This document shows, in pieces, positions 26,825-35,835 of a DNA stretch of 64,000 bases. The notes beneath the pieces are model-generated. The model was given only the letters and a program-made list of their open reading frames with translations. It did no database searches and had not been told where the DNA came from. Made by a program: the position numbers and the translations under genes. The stretch is from an uncultured Lachnospiraceae bacterium (GTDB taxonomy: Bacteria; Bacillota; Clostridia; Lachnospirales; Lachnospiraceae). The DNA lies in NCBI GenBank assembly GCA_958402795.1, contig CATXUX010000010.1:1-64000 (forward strand), given 5' to 3'. How positions within the stretch are numbered: the stretch's first letter is position 1; each line of letters begins with the position of its first letter.

Positions 26825-27661
26825 TCAGATTCCTACATTCCCGCTGTTCATCCCGGCTTCGGCGCCATCCTCCAGTGGCAGCCAGTCAATGACCTTCTTA
26901 ATATACCGGTTCCAGAAATCCCACTCATGTCCGCCCGGTCCTTCTTCATAAGTTACCTCAATCCCGGCGTCTGTCAGGAAATCACGCATTTCACGGTTCG
27001 GCTCTAACAAGGAATCTTCCGTACCGCAGGCAAGATACATTTTCGGAAATGCGACGCCTTCCTTTTTCAGTTTTTCTACCAGCCACTTTGGATTCATATC
27101 GCTTTCTTTTACTTTCGATAAATCGCCGAAAATGCTTTCTGCAAAATCTCTTCGCTCAATAAACACCGGTGTATCATTCGTCCGTTCTTCCAGACCATCC
27201 ACCACCATTGCAGATGACAGTCCTGCAATACACCCGAATGTATCATGATACTTCAACCCATTCCGGATAGCTCCGTAGCCGCCCATTGATAAGCCGGCAA
27301 TGAAGGTATCTTCCCGCTTATGAGACAGCGGAAACATTTTTCTTGTAATATCTACGAGTTCTTTTCCGATCAGTTCTCCATAATAGTTATGCCCTTCTTT
27401 CTGATCTACATAGAACATATTGTCTCCGGACGGCATTACTACCGCCAGATCTTTTTCTTCCGCCCAACGCTGAATATTCGTTCCGGATACCCAATCTGTA
27501 TAGTTTCCGAAAATGCCGTGCAGCAGATATAACGTCTTATACGGCGCAACATTTTTCTCCGGCATTCCCGGAAACGTCAGCTTGTCCACCGGAAGAATCA
27601 CATGGAGCGGAATTGTTCTCATCAATGATTTTGACATAAAGTTCACTTGAATCAGTGCCAT
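26825..27661 (-). CDS. Alpha/beta-hydrolase esterase (EstA/tributyrin esterase, esterase D family)
   Basis: A 278-residue esterase. The nucleophile Ser is in GLSMGGYGA at about residue 123, the family N terminus is FMSKSLMRTIPLHVILP, and the catalytic His is in GGHEWDFWNRYI near residue 249. The family (PF00756) includes acetyl- and feruloyl-esterases. No signal peptide is seen. Its place next to the alpha-xyloside importer fits removal of acetyl groups from imported hemicellulose fragments, an inference from context. It has its own terminator, so it is a separate unit. Confidence 0.88.
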   Translation of the reverse strand: MALIQVNFMSKSLMRTIPLHVILPVDKLTFPGMPEKNVAPYKTLYLLHGIFGNYTDWVSGTNIQRWAEEKDLAVVMPSGDNMFYVDQKEGHNYYGELIGKELVDITRKMFPLSHKREDTFIAGLSMGGYGAIRNGLKYHDTFGCIAGLSSAMVVDGLEERTNDTPVFIERRDFAESIFGDLSKVKESDMNPKWLVEKLKKEGVAFPKMYLACGTEDSLLEPNREMRDFLTDAGIEVTYEEGPGGHEWDFWNRYIKKVIDWLPLEDGAEAGMNSGNVGI

Positions 27662-27700
27662 ATTGGTTCCCTCCCTTGTAAGATAATTTTCATTTGATTA

Positions 27701-27748
27701 AAATAAAAACCGCCGTCCCCGAAGCTCACGATGTCTTCAAAAACAGCG
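27701..27748 (-). terminator. Terminator of tRNA-Lys
   Basis: On the minus strand a 14-bp stem (CGCTGTTTTTGAAG with CTTCGGGGACGGCG, several G-U pairs), 10-base loop, then GTTTTTATTTT. Confidence 0.85.
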
Positions 27749-27757
27749 ATTTTCTAG

Positions 27758-27830
27758 TGCGCGATCAGGGGTTCGAACCCTGGACACCCTGATTAAGAGT
27801 CAGGTGCTCTGCCAGCTGAGCTAATCGCGC
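27758..27830 (-). tRNA. tRNA-Lys (anticodon CTT)
   Basis: A 73-nt cloverleaf. The acceptor stem is GCGCGAT/ATCGCGC with discriminator A. The anticodon loop is CTCTTAA, giving CTT (lysine, AAG codons), and GGTTCGAACC forms the T arm. CCA is not encoded. It has its own consensus promoter and a terminator. Confidence 0.97.
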
Positions 27831-27871
27831 TTTTATGAAATTTTTGTGTCCCTTTGTTTGACGCAAGATGT

Positions 27872-27900
27872 ATTATAACCAATACAGGGAGAAAATGCAA
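27872..27900 (-). promoter_or_regulatory. Promoter of tRNA-Lys
   Basis: Minus strand TTGCAT (27895-27900), 17-base spacer, TATAAT (27872-27877), about 40 bases before the mature 5' end. Confidence 0.8.
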
Positions 27901-28007
27901 GTACTTTTTTTCTTTTTTTTCATTTTTTTACATTTTTCATATTTTGCACTTTCTCCCAATTCTCCAAAATACGGTACTTCTGTCTCTGATCTGCCCTGAC
28001 AAAAGGA

Positions 28008-28349
28008 TCAGATCCCCAGCATCTCTTCGAGTATCTTCTTATCTAATACGCCGCTCGCTGCTGCCACAGTCTCCCCGTTTTTGATGATCAGAAATGTCGG
28101 TACAACTTCCGCCCTGTAGTCTGCTGCGAGAGCGGGCGACCGGTCGACATTGACCCGGCAGACGCGGTATTTTCCGCGGGATTCCTGTTCCAGTTCATCT
28201 ACAATATCTTTCATCATGGCGCATTTGCTGCACCATGGCGCATAAAATTCAACTAACACGGGAAGTTCTGCGTGCAGCACTTCGCTGGTAAATTCTTCTT
28301 TTGTATAATCCGTCTCTATGCGGTCTGTTCCGGTCTTGTTCTCCTTCAT
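28008..28349 (-). CDS. trxA: Thioredoxin with CSKC active site
   Basis: A 113-residue thioredoxin fold. The active site reads FYAPWCSKCAMMKDI rather than WCGPC, and the cis-Pro loop is VVPTFLIIKNG. The Gly-Pro to Ser-Lys change should alter redox potential and partner choice, so it may serve a dedicated target. The ATG at 28349 is preferred over the GTG at 28358: AGGTG sits six bases before it, and it overlaps by ATGA the stop of the small Cys-rich gene just upstream, which suggests coupled translation. Confidence 0.85.
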   Translation of the reverse strand: MKENKTGTDRIETDYTKEEFTSEVLHAELPVLVEFYAPWCSKCAMMKDIVDELEQESRGKYRVCRVNVDRSPALAADYRAEVVPTFLIIKNGETVAAASGVLDKKILEEMLGI

Positions 28350-28489
28350 GTTCCGCACCTGCCCGCATTCAAGATCTTATATACTTCATCCAGGGAGCAT
28401 TTCACACAGAGGATGCGCCGGTTCCATTTCGGGTTACAATATAACTTTTCACAAAGACAGTCTTTCCATGTCCGATGCTTTTTTCTCAC
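28346..28489 (-). CDS. Cys-rich 47-residue protein coupled to thioredoxin
   Basis: A small gene fills the gap between trmB and trxA. GTG start at 28489 with GAGG seven bases upstream, stop TGA overlapping the trxA ATG. The product has six Cys (CLC near 11-13, C18, C28-V-K-C31, C45) and many basic residues, with KWNRRILCVKC and DEVYKILNAG as its most protein-like stretches. The CxC and CxxC pairs suggest a metal-binding or redox-active mini-protein. I do not recognise the family. The overlap and Cys spacing support a real gene, but codon evidence is thin at this length. Confidence 0.55.
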   Translation of the reverse strand: MRKKHRTWKDCLCEKLYCNPKWNRRILCVKCSLDEVYKILNAGRCGT

Positions 28490-28524
28490 AGTCTGGCCTC
28501 GTCTGCAATCACTTCTCCTTTGTA

Positions 28525-29202
28525 TTATATGCGCCCGTTCTGTCCTCCGTGCGGCTGCATCGCGATCAGTTTATTGACCGGCTGGCCTTTCTGGGAAAAC
28601 TTTTCTTCGTATTCGGTCATAATGTTCCCTGCATTCATTTCTTCATTATGATGTAAGTCAAACGTATACTTCATCAAAAGCCATCCGGCGTCCCGGATCT
28701 GATCCAGTGAAAAGCGGAACAGCTCTGTATTATCTGTTTTGAATTCAATCTGCCCGTTGAGATCCAGTATCTTCCCATAACGCGCCAGAAAATCTTTTGA
28801 CGTCAGCCTGCGCTTCGCATGCCGTGCCTTGGGCCATGGATCGGAAAAATTCAGATAAATCCGTCCGACTTCGCCGGGTGCAAATACATCGCAGACTTTC
28901 TGCGCATCCATACAAATGAAGCGTATATTCTCCATTTCCTGATATGCTTCTATATTATTTAGTTTTTCTACCGCACGCAGAAGAACGCTGGAATAACGTT
29001 CGATCCCGACAAAATTAATCTTCGGATTTCTGGCTGCCGTCTGCAGAAGGAACTGTCCCTTCCCCATTCCAATCTCTATATATACCGGATTTTCATTTCC
29101 AAATATCTCGTTCCATCGTCCCTTGCACTCCTCCGGCTTCTGGATGACCGCCGGATGCGCCTGCAGTGTTCCCTGCGCGCGCGGAATATTCCTTAACCGC
29201 AT
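28525..29202 (-). CDS. trmB: tRNA (guanine-N7)-methyltransferase
   Basis: A 225-residue enzyme that methylates G46 of tRNAs using SAM. The SAM loop IEIGMGKGQFLLQTA, FVGIERY and the signature IYLNFSDPWPKARHAKRRL are all present. The ATG at 29202 follows AAGGAGGAG; the TTG one codon earlier is less likely. It is the first gene of a unit with the Cys-rich mini-gene and thioredoxin (35 bases between trmB and the mini-gene). Confidence 0.95.
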   Translation of the reverse strand: MRLRNIPRAQGTLQAHPAVIQKPEECKGRWNEIFGNENPVYIEIGMGKGQFLLQTAARNPKINFVGIERYSSVLLRAVEKLNNIEAYQEMENIRFICMDAQKVCDVFAPGEVGRIYLNFSDPWPKARHAKRRLTSKDFLARYGKILDLNGQIEFKTDNTELFRFSLDQIRDAGWLLMKYTFDLHHNEEMNAGNIMTEYEEKFSQKGQPVNKLIAMQPHGGQNGRI

Positions 29203-29318
29203 CAAACTCCTCCTTATCGTGCTTATTTATCCTCACCGGCTTCTATCATACCACGCAAATTCCAAAAGGTCAAAGCGATTCGTGTCTTTTTTGTATTTTG
29301 TATACATTCATCTTTTTG

Positions 29319-29349
29319 TTGCTTTTTGGGGGAAAAAGTGTATTATAAT
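29319..29349 (+). promoter_or_regulatory. Probable promoter of the V-ATPase operon
   Basis: TTGCTT (29319-29324) with either TATTAT 16 bases away (29341-29346) or TATAAT 19 bases away (29344-29349). The ATAGGAGGTG ribosome binding site follows within 40 bases. Confidence 0.5.
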
Positions 29350-29388
29350 TAACGAAGATAGCAAGATAAAAATTATAGGAGGTGTATT

Positions 29389-29700
29389 GTGGATTCTATT
29401 GTGAAAAAGTTGTCGGAAATTGAAGCTGCCGCTTCTTCAATCGTAGAAAACGCAGAGGCACAGAAAGCAGAACTGGACCTGGAGTATCAGCAGAAGCGAA
29501 AGCGTTTTGACGATGATCTGGACCGCCGGACCTCCGCAGAACTCCAGAAGATCCGGGATAAGCTGGAAGCGGACACCCGGGCGCTGCTTGACAGTCAGAG
29601 CGGGAACAACAGTGATTCCATTCAGGCTCTCCACCGTGAATATAATGAAAAGCATACCGTATATGCTCAGAATATTCTGAAACGGATTACAGAGGTGTAG
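29389..29700 (+). CDS. V/A-type ATPase peripheral-stalk subunit (G/H type)
   Basis: A 103-residue, highly charged, almost fully helical protein (coiled coil about 5-75: VKKLSEIEAAASSIVENAEAQ and onward), the pattern of the V-ATPase stalk subunit that pairs with subunit E to hold V1 to Vo. It starts with GTG behind AGGAGGTG. It is the first gene of a nine-gene operon and ends 3 bases before subunit C. Confidence 0.8.
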   Translation: MDSIVKKLSEIEAAASSIVENAEAQKAELDLEYQQKRKRFDDDLDRRTSAELQKIRDKLEADTRALLDSQSGNNSDSIQALHREYNEKHTVYAQNILKRITEV

Positions 29701-29703
29701 TAT

Positions 29704-30750
29704 ATGGGAAATTTACTTACTTACAGTGGGATTGTGACGAAAGTCCGCGCAATGGAAGGGAAGCTTTTGGACGACAAAAATTTCGAAGAAATTGCCGAGC
29801 TGCACAGCGTACCCGAAGTGGTCTCCTATCTGAAGGAGAAATCGTCTTACAGTTATGTTCTCGACAGCCTGACCGAAGAACAGCTCCACCGCGGTAACAT
29901 CGAAAAGATCCTGACTTTACAGCTTTATTATGATTATTCAAAGATCTACCGGTTCTGCAGCCAGAAGCAGCGAAAGTTTCTAAAGCTATATATTGTACGG
30001 CATGAGGTAGGCCTGATCATCTACTGTCTCCGGATCGTCATCAACCGGTATCCGGTACCGTTTGATCTGGCAACGAAGAAGTCATTCTTTGACCGGTATT
30101 CGCAGCTCTCAGTTGACAAACTGATCACGTCTCACACAACAGACGAACTAATTGAAAATCTAAGAGATACCGAATACTATGCTCCTCTTTGCAGGCTCAA
30201 GGAAAAACCGGGTATTACATTATATGATTACGACCTTGCACTGAACCAGTATGCATTCTCCAAAGTCTGGAATGAGCGGAAGAAAGTATTAAAAAAGAAA
30301 GATCTGGAACTGATCACCAGAGATTATGGCTCGAAGATCGATCTGTTGAATCTGGAGTGGATCTACCGGGCGAAATTTTTTTATGATACGGCGCCCGCCG
30401 ATATCTACACCTTATTAGTACCGATCCATTACAAGCTTTCGACGTCGCTTGTCAAGGAACTTGTGGAGGCTTCCTCTGCAGAAGAATTTGAGACCGCGTT
30501 TTCGAAGACCTTCTATGCACGGCACTATCATTTTTCGCAGGACTTCTCGATCGAGCAGATGTACGCAGACTGTCTCCATTCTCTGTATACATCGGACCGG
30601 CGGCGGAATCCGTATTCCATCGTCACGATCAATACGTACCTGTTCCTGAAGGAGGAAGAACTCAAGAAGCTGACGACCGCTATGGAATGTATCCGCTACG
30701 GATTAAGTCCCGGCGAGACGCTGGCATATGTTGGAGGTAAGACACAATGA
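29704..30750 (+). CDS. V/A-type ATPase subunit C (AC39-like)
   Basis: A 348-residue helical protein of the AC39/subunit C family (PF01992), which caps the membrane rotor and links it to the central stalk. Alternating charged helices and the segment IEKILTLQLYYDYSKIYRFC fit the family, as does the gene order. It overlaps the next gene (subunit I) by 4 bases. Confidence 0.88.
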   Translation: MGNLLTYSGIVTKVRAMEGKLLDDKNFEEIAELHSVPEVVSYLKEKSSYSYVLDSLTEEQLHRGNIEKILTLQLYYDYSKIYRFCSQKQRKFLKLYIVRHEVGLIIYCLRIVINRYPVPFDLATKKSFFDRYSQLSVDKLITSHTTDELIENLRDTEYYAPLCRLKEKPGITLYDYDLALNQYAFSKVWNERKKVLKKKDLELITRDYGSKIDLLNLEWIYRAKFFYDTAPADIYTLLVPIHYKLSTSLVKELVEASSAEEFETAFSKTFYARHYHFSQDFSIEQMYADCLHSLYTSDRRRNPYSIVTINTYLFLKEEELKKLTTAMECIRYGLSPGETLAYVGGKTQ

Positions 30751-32705
30751 TTGTAAAAATGAAATTTATCAATATCTCCGGACCGCAGGATGATATCGAC
30801 CGTGTCACGGATCTCTATCTTTCCCGGTATGAGATCCAGTTGGAATCGGCATTATCTGAACTGAAGACAACCGATAATCTCCGTCCGTTCGTAGAGATGA
30901 ACCCTTACCGGGATTCCCTGAATCTGGCAGAACAGTTTGTCGGATATCTGGATGATCCGGATAAGACCGAGCCGGATTCTTCTCTTGATCTCAACGATAT
31001 GTTTGAAATCGTCCGGAAGACAAATGAAGATTATACCGCCCTGCAGGATAAAAAGGATAAGCTGCAGAAACATATTACCGAATGCCGTGCAAAGCAGCAG
31101 ATCATCGCTCCTTTTAGGCCTGTGGACTGCGATCTGCAAAATGTACTGAACTATCAGTATATCGCGTACCGGTTCGGCAGGATTCCACTGGAATACTACA
31201 ACAAGCTCCAGAAGTATCTGATGGACAGTATGAATGCGATCTATGTAGAAGGCGACCGGGACGACACTTATGTATATGGTGCGTATTTTGTTTCCCGCCG
31301 GGAAGTGCAGATGACCGACGCGATGTTCCGTTCTCTGCGTTTCGAGAAGATCACGATCCCGGAAGATTTCCGCGGCACACCTGCGGAAGCCTATCAGGAG
31401 CTGGAGCGTGCAGTTGCAAAAACCACGGAACAGATCGCAGATATCGACAAAGAGACAACCGAACTGTTTGCCGGACGTGCTCCGCAGCTTGTCGCATCCA
31501 GAAACCGTCTGGAAGAACTGGCAAATAATTTCGACGTCCGCAAGATGGCGGCGCGCATGGAGGAAAACCAGCAGGATTCCTACATCCTCTGCGGCTGGAT
31601 GACAGAAGACGATCTGGAGAAGTTTTCCGAAGAAATTAAAAATGACGACAAGGTCTTTCTCGTCGTAGAGGACGACAGAGACCGGCACTTTGGCGAAGCG
31701 CCTACCAAGCTGAAGAATCCGAAGTTCTTCAAGCCATTTGAGATGTTTGTACAGATGTACGGACTTCCGGCTCACGATGAAATGGATCCGACCGTATTTG
31801 TCGGTCTGACTTATTCCTTCATCTTCGGCGCCATGTTTGGAGACGTCGGACACGGCATACTCCTGATGGTCGTCGGCGGACTGCTGTATTACTTTAAAAA
31901 GCTCCCGCTTGGCGGAATCATCGCCACCGCAGGAATTTTCTCCACATTTTTCGGATTTATGTATGGAAGTTTCTTCGGATTTGAAGACGTCATCCCCGCC
32001 GTCTGGCTAAAACCGATCAGTCAGATGATGGAGCTGCCGTTTATCGGACGGCTGAATACCGTATTTATTGTATCGGTCGCATTCGGAATGGGCGTGATCC
32101 TTTTTGCGATGATCCTTCATATCATCAACGCCATCCGAAGCCACAGCATCGGAGACGCACTGTTTGACACAAACGGTCTTGCCGGACTGGTCTTTTACGG
32201 TTCGCTTGTTGCCACGATCGTCCTGTTTATGACCGGCCACAAAGTACCGGGAACCATCGTGATGGTCATCATGTTCGGCGTACCGCTGCTTTTGATCCTG
32301 TTCCGGGAGCCGCTGACAAATAAAGTTGAAAAACGGGCGGAAAAACTGGAAGTGAGTAAAGGAATGTTTCTCGTTCAGGGATTCTTTGAATTGTTTGAAA
32401 CCCTGCTGAGTTATTTTTCCAATACGATTTCTTTCATCCGTATCGGCGCATTCGCGATCAGCCACGCAGCCATGATGGAAGTGGTGCTCATGCTTGCCGG
32501 TGTGGAAAGCGGAAACCCGAACTGGGTCGTTGTCGTACTCGGCAACCTGTTTGTCTGCGCGATGGAAGGTCTGATCGTAGGTATTCAGGTACTCAGACTG
32601 GAATATTATGAAATGTTCAGCCGGTTCTATAAAGGCTCCGGCCGCACATTTGAACCATACAGAAACACTGCAAAATCTGCAAAAAAAGAAAAAAAGCATA
32701 AATAA
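30747..32705 (+). CDS. V/A-type ATPase subunit I (a subunit)
   Basis: A 652-residue stator subunit. The N-terminal half (about 1-340) is cytoplasmic and helical. The C-terminal half has about seven to eight TM helices starting at VFVGLTYSFIFGAMFGDVGHG, with the ion-path helix containing SYFSNTISFIRIGAFAISHAAM (the Arg needed for ion translocation is in FIRIG). It forms the half-channels next to the K ring. Overlaps subunit C by 4 bases and precedes subunit K by 13. Confidence 0.93.
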   Translation: MIVKMKFINISGPQDDIDRVTDLYLSRYEIQLESALSELKTTDNLRPFVEMNPYRDSLNLAEQFVGYLDDPDKTEPDSSLDLNDMFEIVRKTNEDYTALQDKKDKLQKHITECRAKQQIIAPFRPVDCDLQNVLNYQYIAYRFGRIPLEYYNKLQKYLMDSMNAIYVEGDRDDTYVYGAYFVSRREVQMTDAMFRSLRFEKITIPEDFRGTPAEAYQELERAVAKTTEQIADIDKETTELFAGRAPQLVASRNRLEELANNFDVRKMAARMEENQQDSYILCGWMTEDDLEKFSEEIKNDDKVFLVVEDDRDRHFGEAPTKLKNPKFFKPFEMFVQMYGLPAHDEMDPTVFVGLTYSFIFGAMFGDVGHGILLMVVGGLLYYFKKLPLGGIIATAGIFSTFFGFMYGSFFGFEDVIPAVWLKPISQMMELPFIGRLNTVFIVSVAFGMGVILFAMILHIINAIRSHSIGDALFDTNGLAGLVFYGSLVATIVLFMTGHKVPGTIVMVIMFGVPLLLILFREPLTNKVEKRAEKLEVSKGMFLVQGFFELFETLLSYFSNTISFIRIGAFAISHAAMMEVVLMLAGVESGNPNWVVVVLGNLFVCAMEGLIVGIQVLRLEYYEMFSRFYKGSGRTFEPYRNTAKSAKKEKKHK

Positions 32706-32718
32706 GGAGGAAGTTACC

Positions 32719-33150
32719 ATGACTCTCACAACAAAAATCATTCTCATTGTCGCATTAGTATTAAGCATTATCATTCCGTTCGGATATTACCTGATCGGAG
32801 AGCGCAACAAGAAGCGCTACAAAAGATCCATCGGCGTCAATGCATTCTTTTTCTTCGGCACGCTCGCGGTCGCAATGATCATGATGCTTGGCGGACCGTC
32901 TGTAGAAGCTGCGGACGCGGCGGCGCAGTCCGGACTTGCAACCGGCCTCGGTTACATCTCTGCGGCTCTGGTTACCGGTCTTTCCTGCCTCGGCGGCGGT
33001 ATTGCCGTTGCAAGCGCAGCAAGCGCAGCGCTCGGCGCTCTGAGCGAAGACAGCAGTATCTTTGGTAAATCCATGATTTTCGTAGCTATGGCGGAAGGTG
33101 TGTGTCTGTATGGACTGATCATCTCTTTCATGATCCTGGGGAATTTATAA
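32719..33150 (+). CDS. V/A-type ATPase rotor subunit K (c subunit)
   Basis: A 143-residue proteolipid. The rotor hairpin is the C-terminal half: TM3 (about 72-98, GLGYISAALVTGLSCLGGG) and TM4 (about 115-141) with the ion-binding Glu in VAMAEGVCLYGLI. The N-terminal half is a different TM pair (about 4-27 and 43-62) without a carboxylate, so only one ion site per protomer is expected. The start is the ATG at 32719 behind AAGGAGGAAG. Na+ or H+ specificity cannot be settled by eye. Confidence 0.9.
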   Translation: MTLTTKIILIVALVLSIIIPFGYYLIGERNKKRYKRSIGVNAFFFFGTLAVAMIMMLGGPSVEAADAAAQSGLATGLGYISAALVTGLSCLGGGIAVASAASAALGALSEDSSIFGKSMIFVAMAEGVCLYGLIISFMILGNL

Positions 33151-33151
33151 G

Positions 33152-33460
33152 ATGAAGATGTATTTAATCAGTGATAACGTAGATACCTGCACAGGAATGC
33201 GGCTTGCCGGCGTGGATGGCGTGGTCGTCCACGAACGTGAGGAGCTTCGCTCAGAGCTGGAGCATGTTCTCCACGATGAAACCGTCGGTGTTGTTCTCCT
33301 GACCGAAAAGTTCGGTCAGGAGTTTCCCGATATCATCGACCAGTTCCGCCTGGAGCGGAAGATGCCGCTGCTCATCGAGATCCCTGACCGGCACGGGACC
33401 GGAAGGAAAAAGGACTTTATCACTTCGTATATTACTGAGGCGATTGGACTGAAATTGTAA
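33152..33460 (+). CDS. V/A-type ATPase subunit F
   Basis: A 102-residue Rossmann-like subunit F (PF01990) that binds subunit D in the central rotor shaft. The pattern MYLISDNVDTCTGMRLAGV at the N terminus and VGVVLLTEKFGQEF in the middle match the family. It starts 1 base after the stop of subunit K. Confidence 0.9.
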   Translation: MKMYLISDNVDTCTGMRLAGVDGVVVHEREELRSELEHVLHDETVGVVLLTEKFGQEFPDIIDQFRLERKMPLLIEIPDRHGTGRKKDFITSYITEAIGLKL

Positions 33461-33473
33461 ATGGAGGTACAAT

Positions 33474-34061
33474 ATGACTTTAGAAGAAAAGATTGCACAC
33501 TTACAGGCGTCCTCCATGGAGGATGCAAGAGCGGAGGGAAATGCCATCATTGACAACTACCGCGACGCACTGGAAAAGATTTTACAAGATCATAAGGAAG
33601 AGGCGCAGATGCAGTCGGAGACCAGGATCCGTGCCGAGCGCGTCAATGCCCGCCAGCAGCTCAACCAGGCGGCAGCCCGCGCCCAGCTTGACCTGAAACG
33701 CCGGCAGGGAAAAGTCCAGCAGGAATTAAAGGATAAGATTTTTGAGGAGACAGCACAACTGGTCCAGACATATATGAAAACAGATGAGTACGAGGATTTC
33801 CTTATAAAGTGTATCCTGCATGCAATGAAATTTGCAAACGGCGAGCCGATGACGATTTATATCAATCCGTCCGATGAAGCGCTCCGCGACCGGCTGGAGG
33901 ATGCGACCGGCGCACGGCTGACTATCAGTTCTGAGGATTTTACCGGCGGCGTCCGCTGTGTCATCCGCAGCCGCAACATTCTGATTGATCATTCTTTCAA
34001 GACACAGCTTCGTAATGAATACGACAGCTTTTTATTTATGGGAGGTGACGGCATTGCTTAA
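33474..34061 (+). CDS. V/A-type ATPase subunit E
   Basis: A 195-residue peripheral-stalk subunit. It has a long charged N-terminal helix (about 1-100) and a C-terminal alpha/beta domain ending GGVRCVIRSRNILIDHSF, where the family's GG-V pattern is visible. ATG behind GGAGGTAC. It overlaps the start of the catalytic subunit by 8 bases. Confidence 0.9.
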   Translation: MTLEEKIAHLQASSMEDARAEGNAIIDNYRDALEKILQDHKEEAQMQSETRIRAERVNARQQLNQAAARAQLDLKRRQGKVQQELKDKIFEETAQLVQTYMKTDEYEDFLIKCILHAMKFANGEPMTIYINPSDEALRDRLEDATGARLTISSEDFTGGVRCVIRSRNILIDHSFKTQLRNEYDSFLFMGGDGIA

Positions 34062-35820
34062 AACAGGAAAAATCTATGGAATCAACGGTCCCGTCATCTA
34101 TCTGAAGGGAAACACAGGCTTTCGTATGTCCGAGATGGTCTATGTCGGAAAAGAAAAACTGGTCGGCGAAGTCATTTCCCTTGATAAGGATATGACAACG
34201 GTTCAGGTTTACGAAGAAACAACCGGACTCTATCCGGGTGAGGAAGTCACAGCAAGCGGAAGTCCTGTCTCTGTCACCCTTGCACCGGGTATCCTGAACA
34301 ATATTTTTGACGGAATCGAACGTCCGTTGGAAAAAATCTCTGAATCCGGCGGCGCATTTATCACACGCGGCGTCAACGTCGATTCGCTGGACCGCGCGAA
34401 AAAGTGGTCCACGCATATCACCGTGACAGAGGGACAGTTCCTTCATGGCGGAGAAGTCATTGCTGAAGTTCCGGAGACACACGCGATCCTGCACAAATGC
34501 ATGGTCCCGCCGGATCTGGAAGGAACCGTTATTCAGGTTGTCCCGGACGGCGAATATACCATTGATGAGACACTGGTCACACTGGAACTTGCCGACGGCT
34601 CTACAAAAGAGCTTACCATGACACAGCGCTGGCCGATCCGTACCGCCCGTCCGGTACACAGCCGTTTTCAGGCGTCTGTTCCTCTGATCACCGGACAGCG
34701 TATCCTGGACACGATGTTTCCGATCGCAAAGGGCGGCACGGCTGCCATTCCGGGCGGTTTCGGAACGGGCAAGACCATGACGCAGCACCAGATCGCGAAA
34801 TGGTCTGATGCCGATATCATCATTTATATCGGCTGCGGAGAACGCGGCAACGAAATGACGCAGGTACTGGAAGAGTTCGGCGAGCTGACCGATCCGCGCA
34901 CGGGCAATCCGCTGATGGACCGGACGACTCTGATCGCAAATACTTCCAACATGCCGGTAGCGGCCCGTGAGGCGAGCATCTATACCGGTCTGACACTGGC
35001 AGAATACTACCGGGATATGGGATATGACGTGGCGATCATGGCAGATTCGACCTCCCGTTGGGCCGAAGCGCTCCGGGAATTATCCGGACGTCTGGAAGAG
35101 ATGCCCGCAGAGGAAGGATTCCCTGCGTATCTTGCCTCCCGCCTGTCCGCGTTCTATGAACGTGCGGGCATGATGCATAATTTAAACGGTACAGACGGCT
35201 CTGTAACCATCATCGGTGCCGTTTCTCCTCAGGGCGGCGATTTCTCCGAACCGGTTACACAGAATACAAAACGTTTTGTCCGCTGCTTCTGGGGACTGGA
35301 TAAGAGTCTGGCATATGCAAGACATTTTCCGGCGATCCACTGGCTCACCAGCTACAGCGAGTATCTGACCGACCTCGCTCCATGGTATCATGACAACGTG
35401 TCCCCGAAGTTTGTGGATTACCGCAACCGGATCATGGCAATCCTGAACACAGAGAGCAGTCTGCTTGAGATCGTAAAGCTGATCGGAAGCGATGTTCTTC
35501 CCGACGACCAGAAGCTCATTCTTGAAATTGCAAGAGTGATCCGGCTTGGCTTCCTCCAGCAGAATGCCTTTCACAAGGACGATACCTGTGTCTCCATGGA
35601 GAAGCAGTTCCTGATGATGGATACGATTTTATATTTGTATAAACAGGCGCGCGCCCTCGTCACAATGGGGCATCCGATGTCCGTATTAAAATCAGAAGAT
35701 ATTTTTGACCGCGTCATCGCCATCAAATACGATGTTCCAAATGACCGTCTGGAAATGTTTGCCCAGTACCACCGTGACATCGACGACTTCTATCAGCATG
35801 TGCTGGAGAAAAATGCATAA
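34054..35820 (+). CDS. V/A-type ATPase catalytic subunit A
   Basis: A 588-residue catalytic subunit that hydrolyses or makes ATP. The Walker A is GGFGTGKTMTQHQI (about residues 233-246), and IYIGCGERGNEMTQ with its catalytic Glu and DSTSRWAEALRE follow. The TTG at 34054 is taken as the start because GGAGGTGA lies just before it and the product then begins LKTGKIYGINGPVIY, as in other A subunits. The length is the usual one with the A-specific insert (about 110-190). Overlap with subunit E suggests coupling. Confidence 0.96.
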   Translation: MLKTGKIYGINGPVIYLKGNTGFRMSEMVYVGKEKLVGEVISLDKDMTTVQVYEETTGLYPGEEVTASGSPVSVTLAPGILNNIFDGIERPLEKISESGGAFITRGVNVDSLDRAKKWSTHITVTEGQFLHGGEVIAEVPETHAILHKCMVPPDLEGTVIQVVPDGEYTIDETLVTLELADGSTKELTMTQRWPIRTARPVHSRFQASVPLITGQRILDTMFPIAKGGTAAIPGGFGTGKTMTQHQIAKWSDADIIIYIGCGERGNEMTQVLEEFGELTDPRTGNPLMDRTTLIANTSNMPVAAREASIYTGLTLAEYYRDMGYDVAIMADSTSRWAEALRELSGRLEEMPAEEGFPAYLASRLSAFYERAGMMHNLNGTDGSVTIIGAVSPQGGDFSEPVTQNTKRFVRCFWGLDKSLAYARHFPAIHWLTSYSEYLTDLAPWYHDNVSPKFVDYRNRIMAILNTESSLLEIVKLIGSDVLPDDQKLILEIARVIRLGFLQQNAFHKDDTCVSMEKQFLMMDTILYLYKQARALVTMGHPMSVLKSEDIFDRVIAIKYDVPNDRLEMFAQYHRDIDDFYQHVLEKNA

Positions 35821-35835
35821 GGAGGGAATTTATAC

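Noticed and set aside
30852..31853. Antisense frame (333 codons) in V-ATPase subunit I
   Set aside because: Same reason: no ribosome binding site and a composition unlike real proteins.
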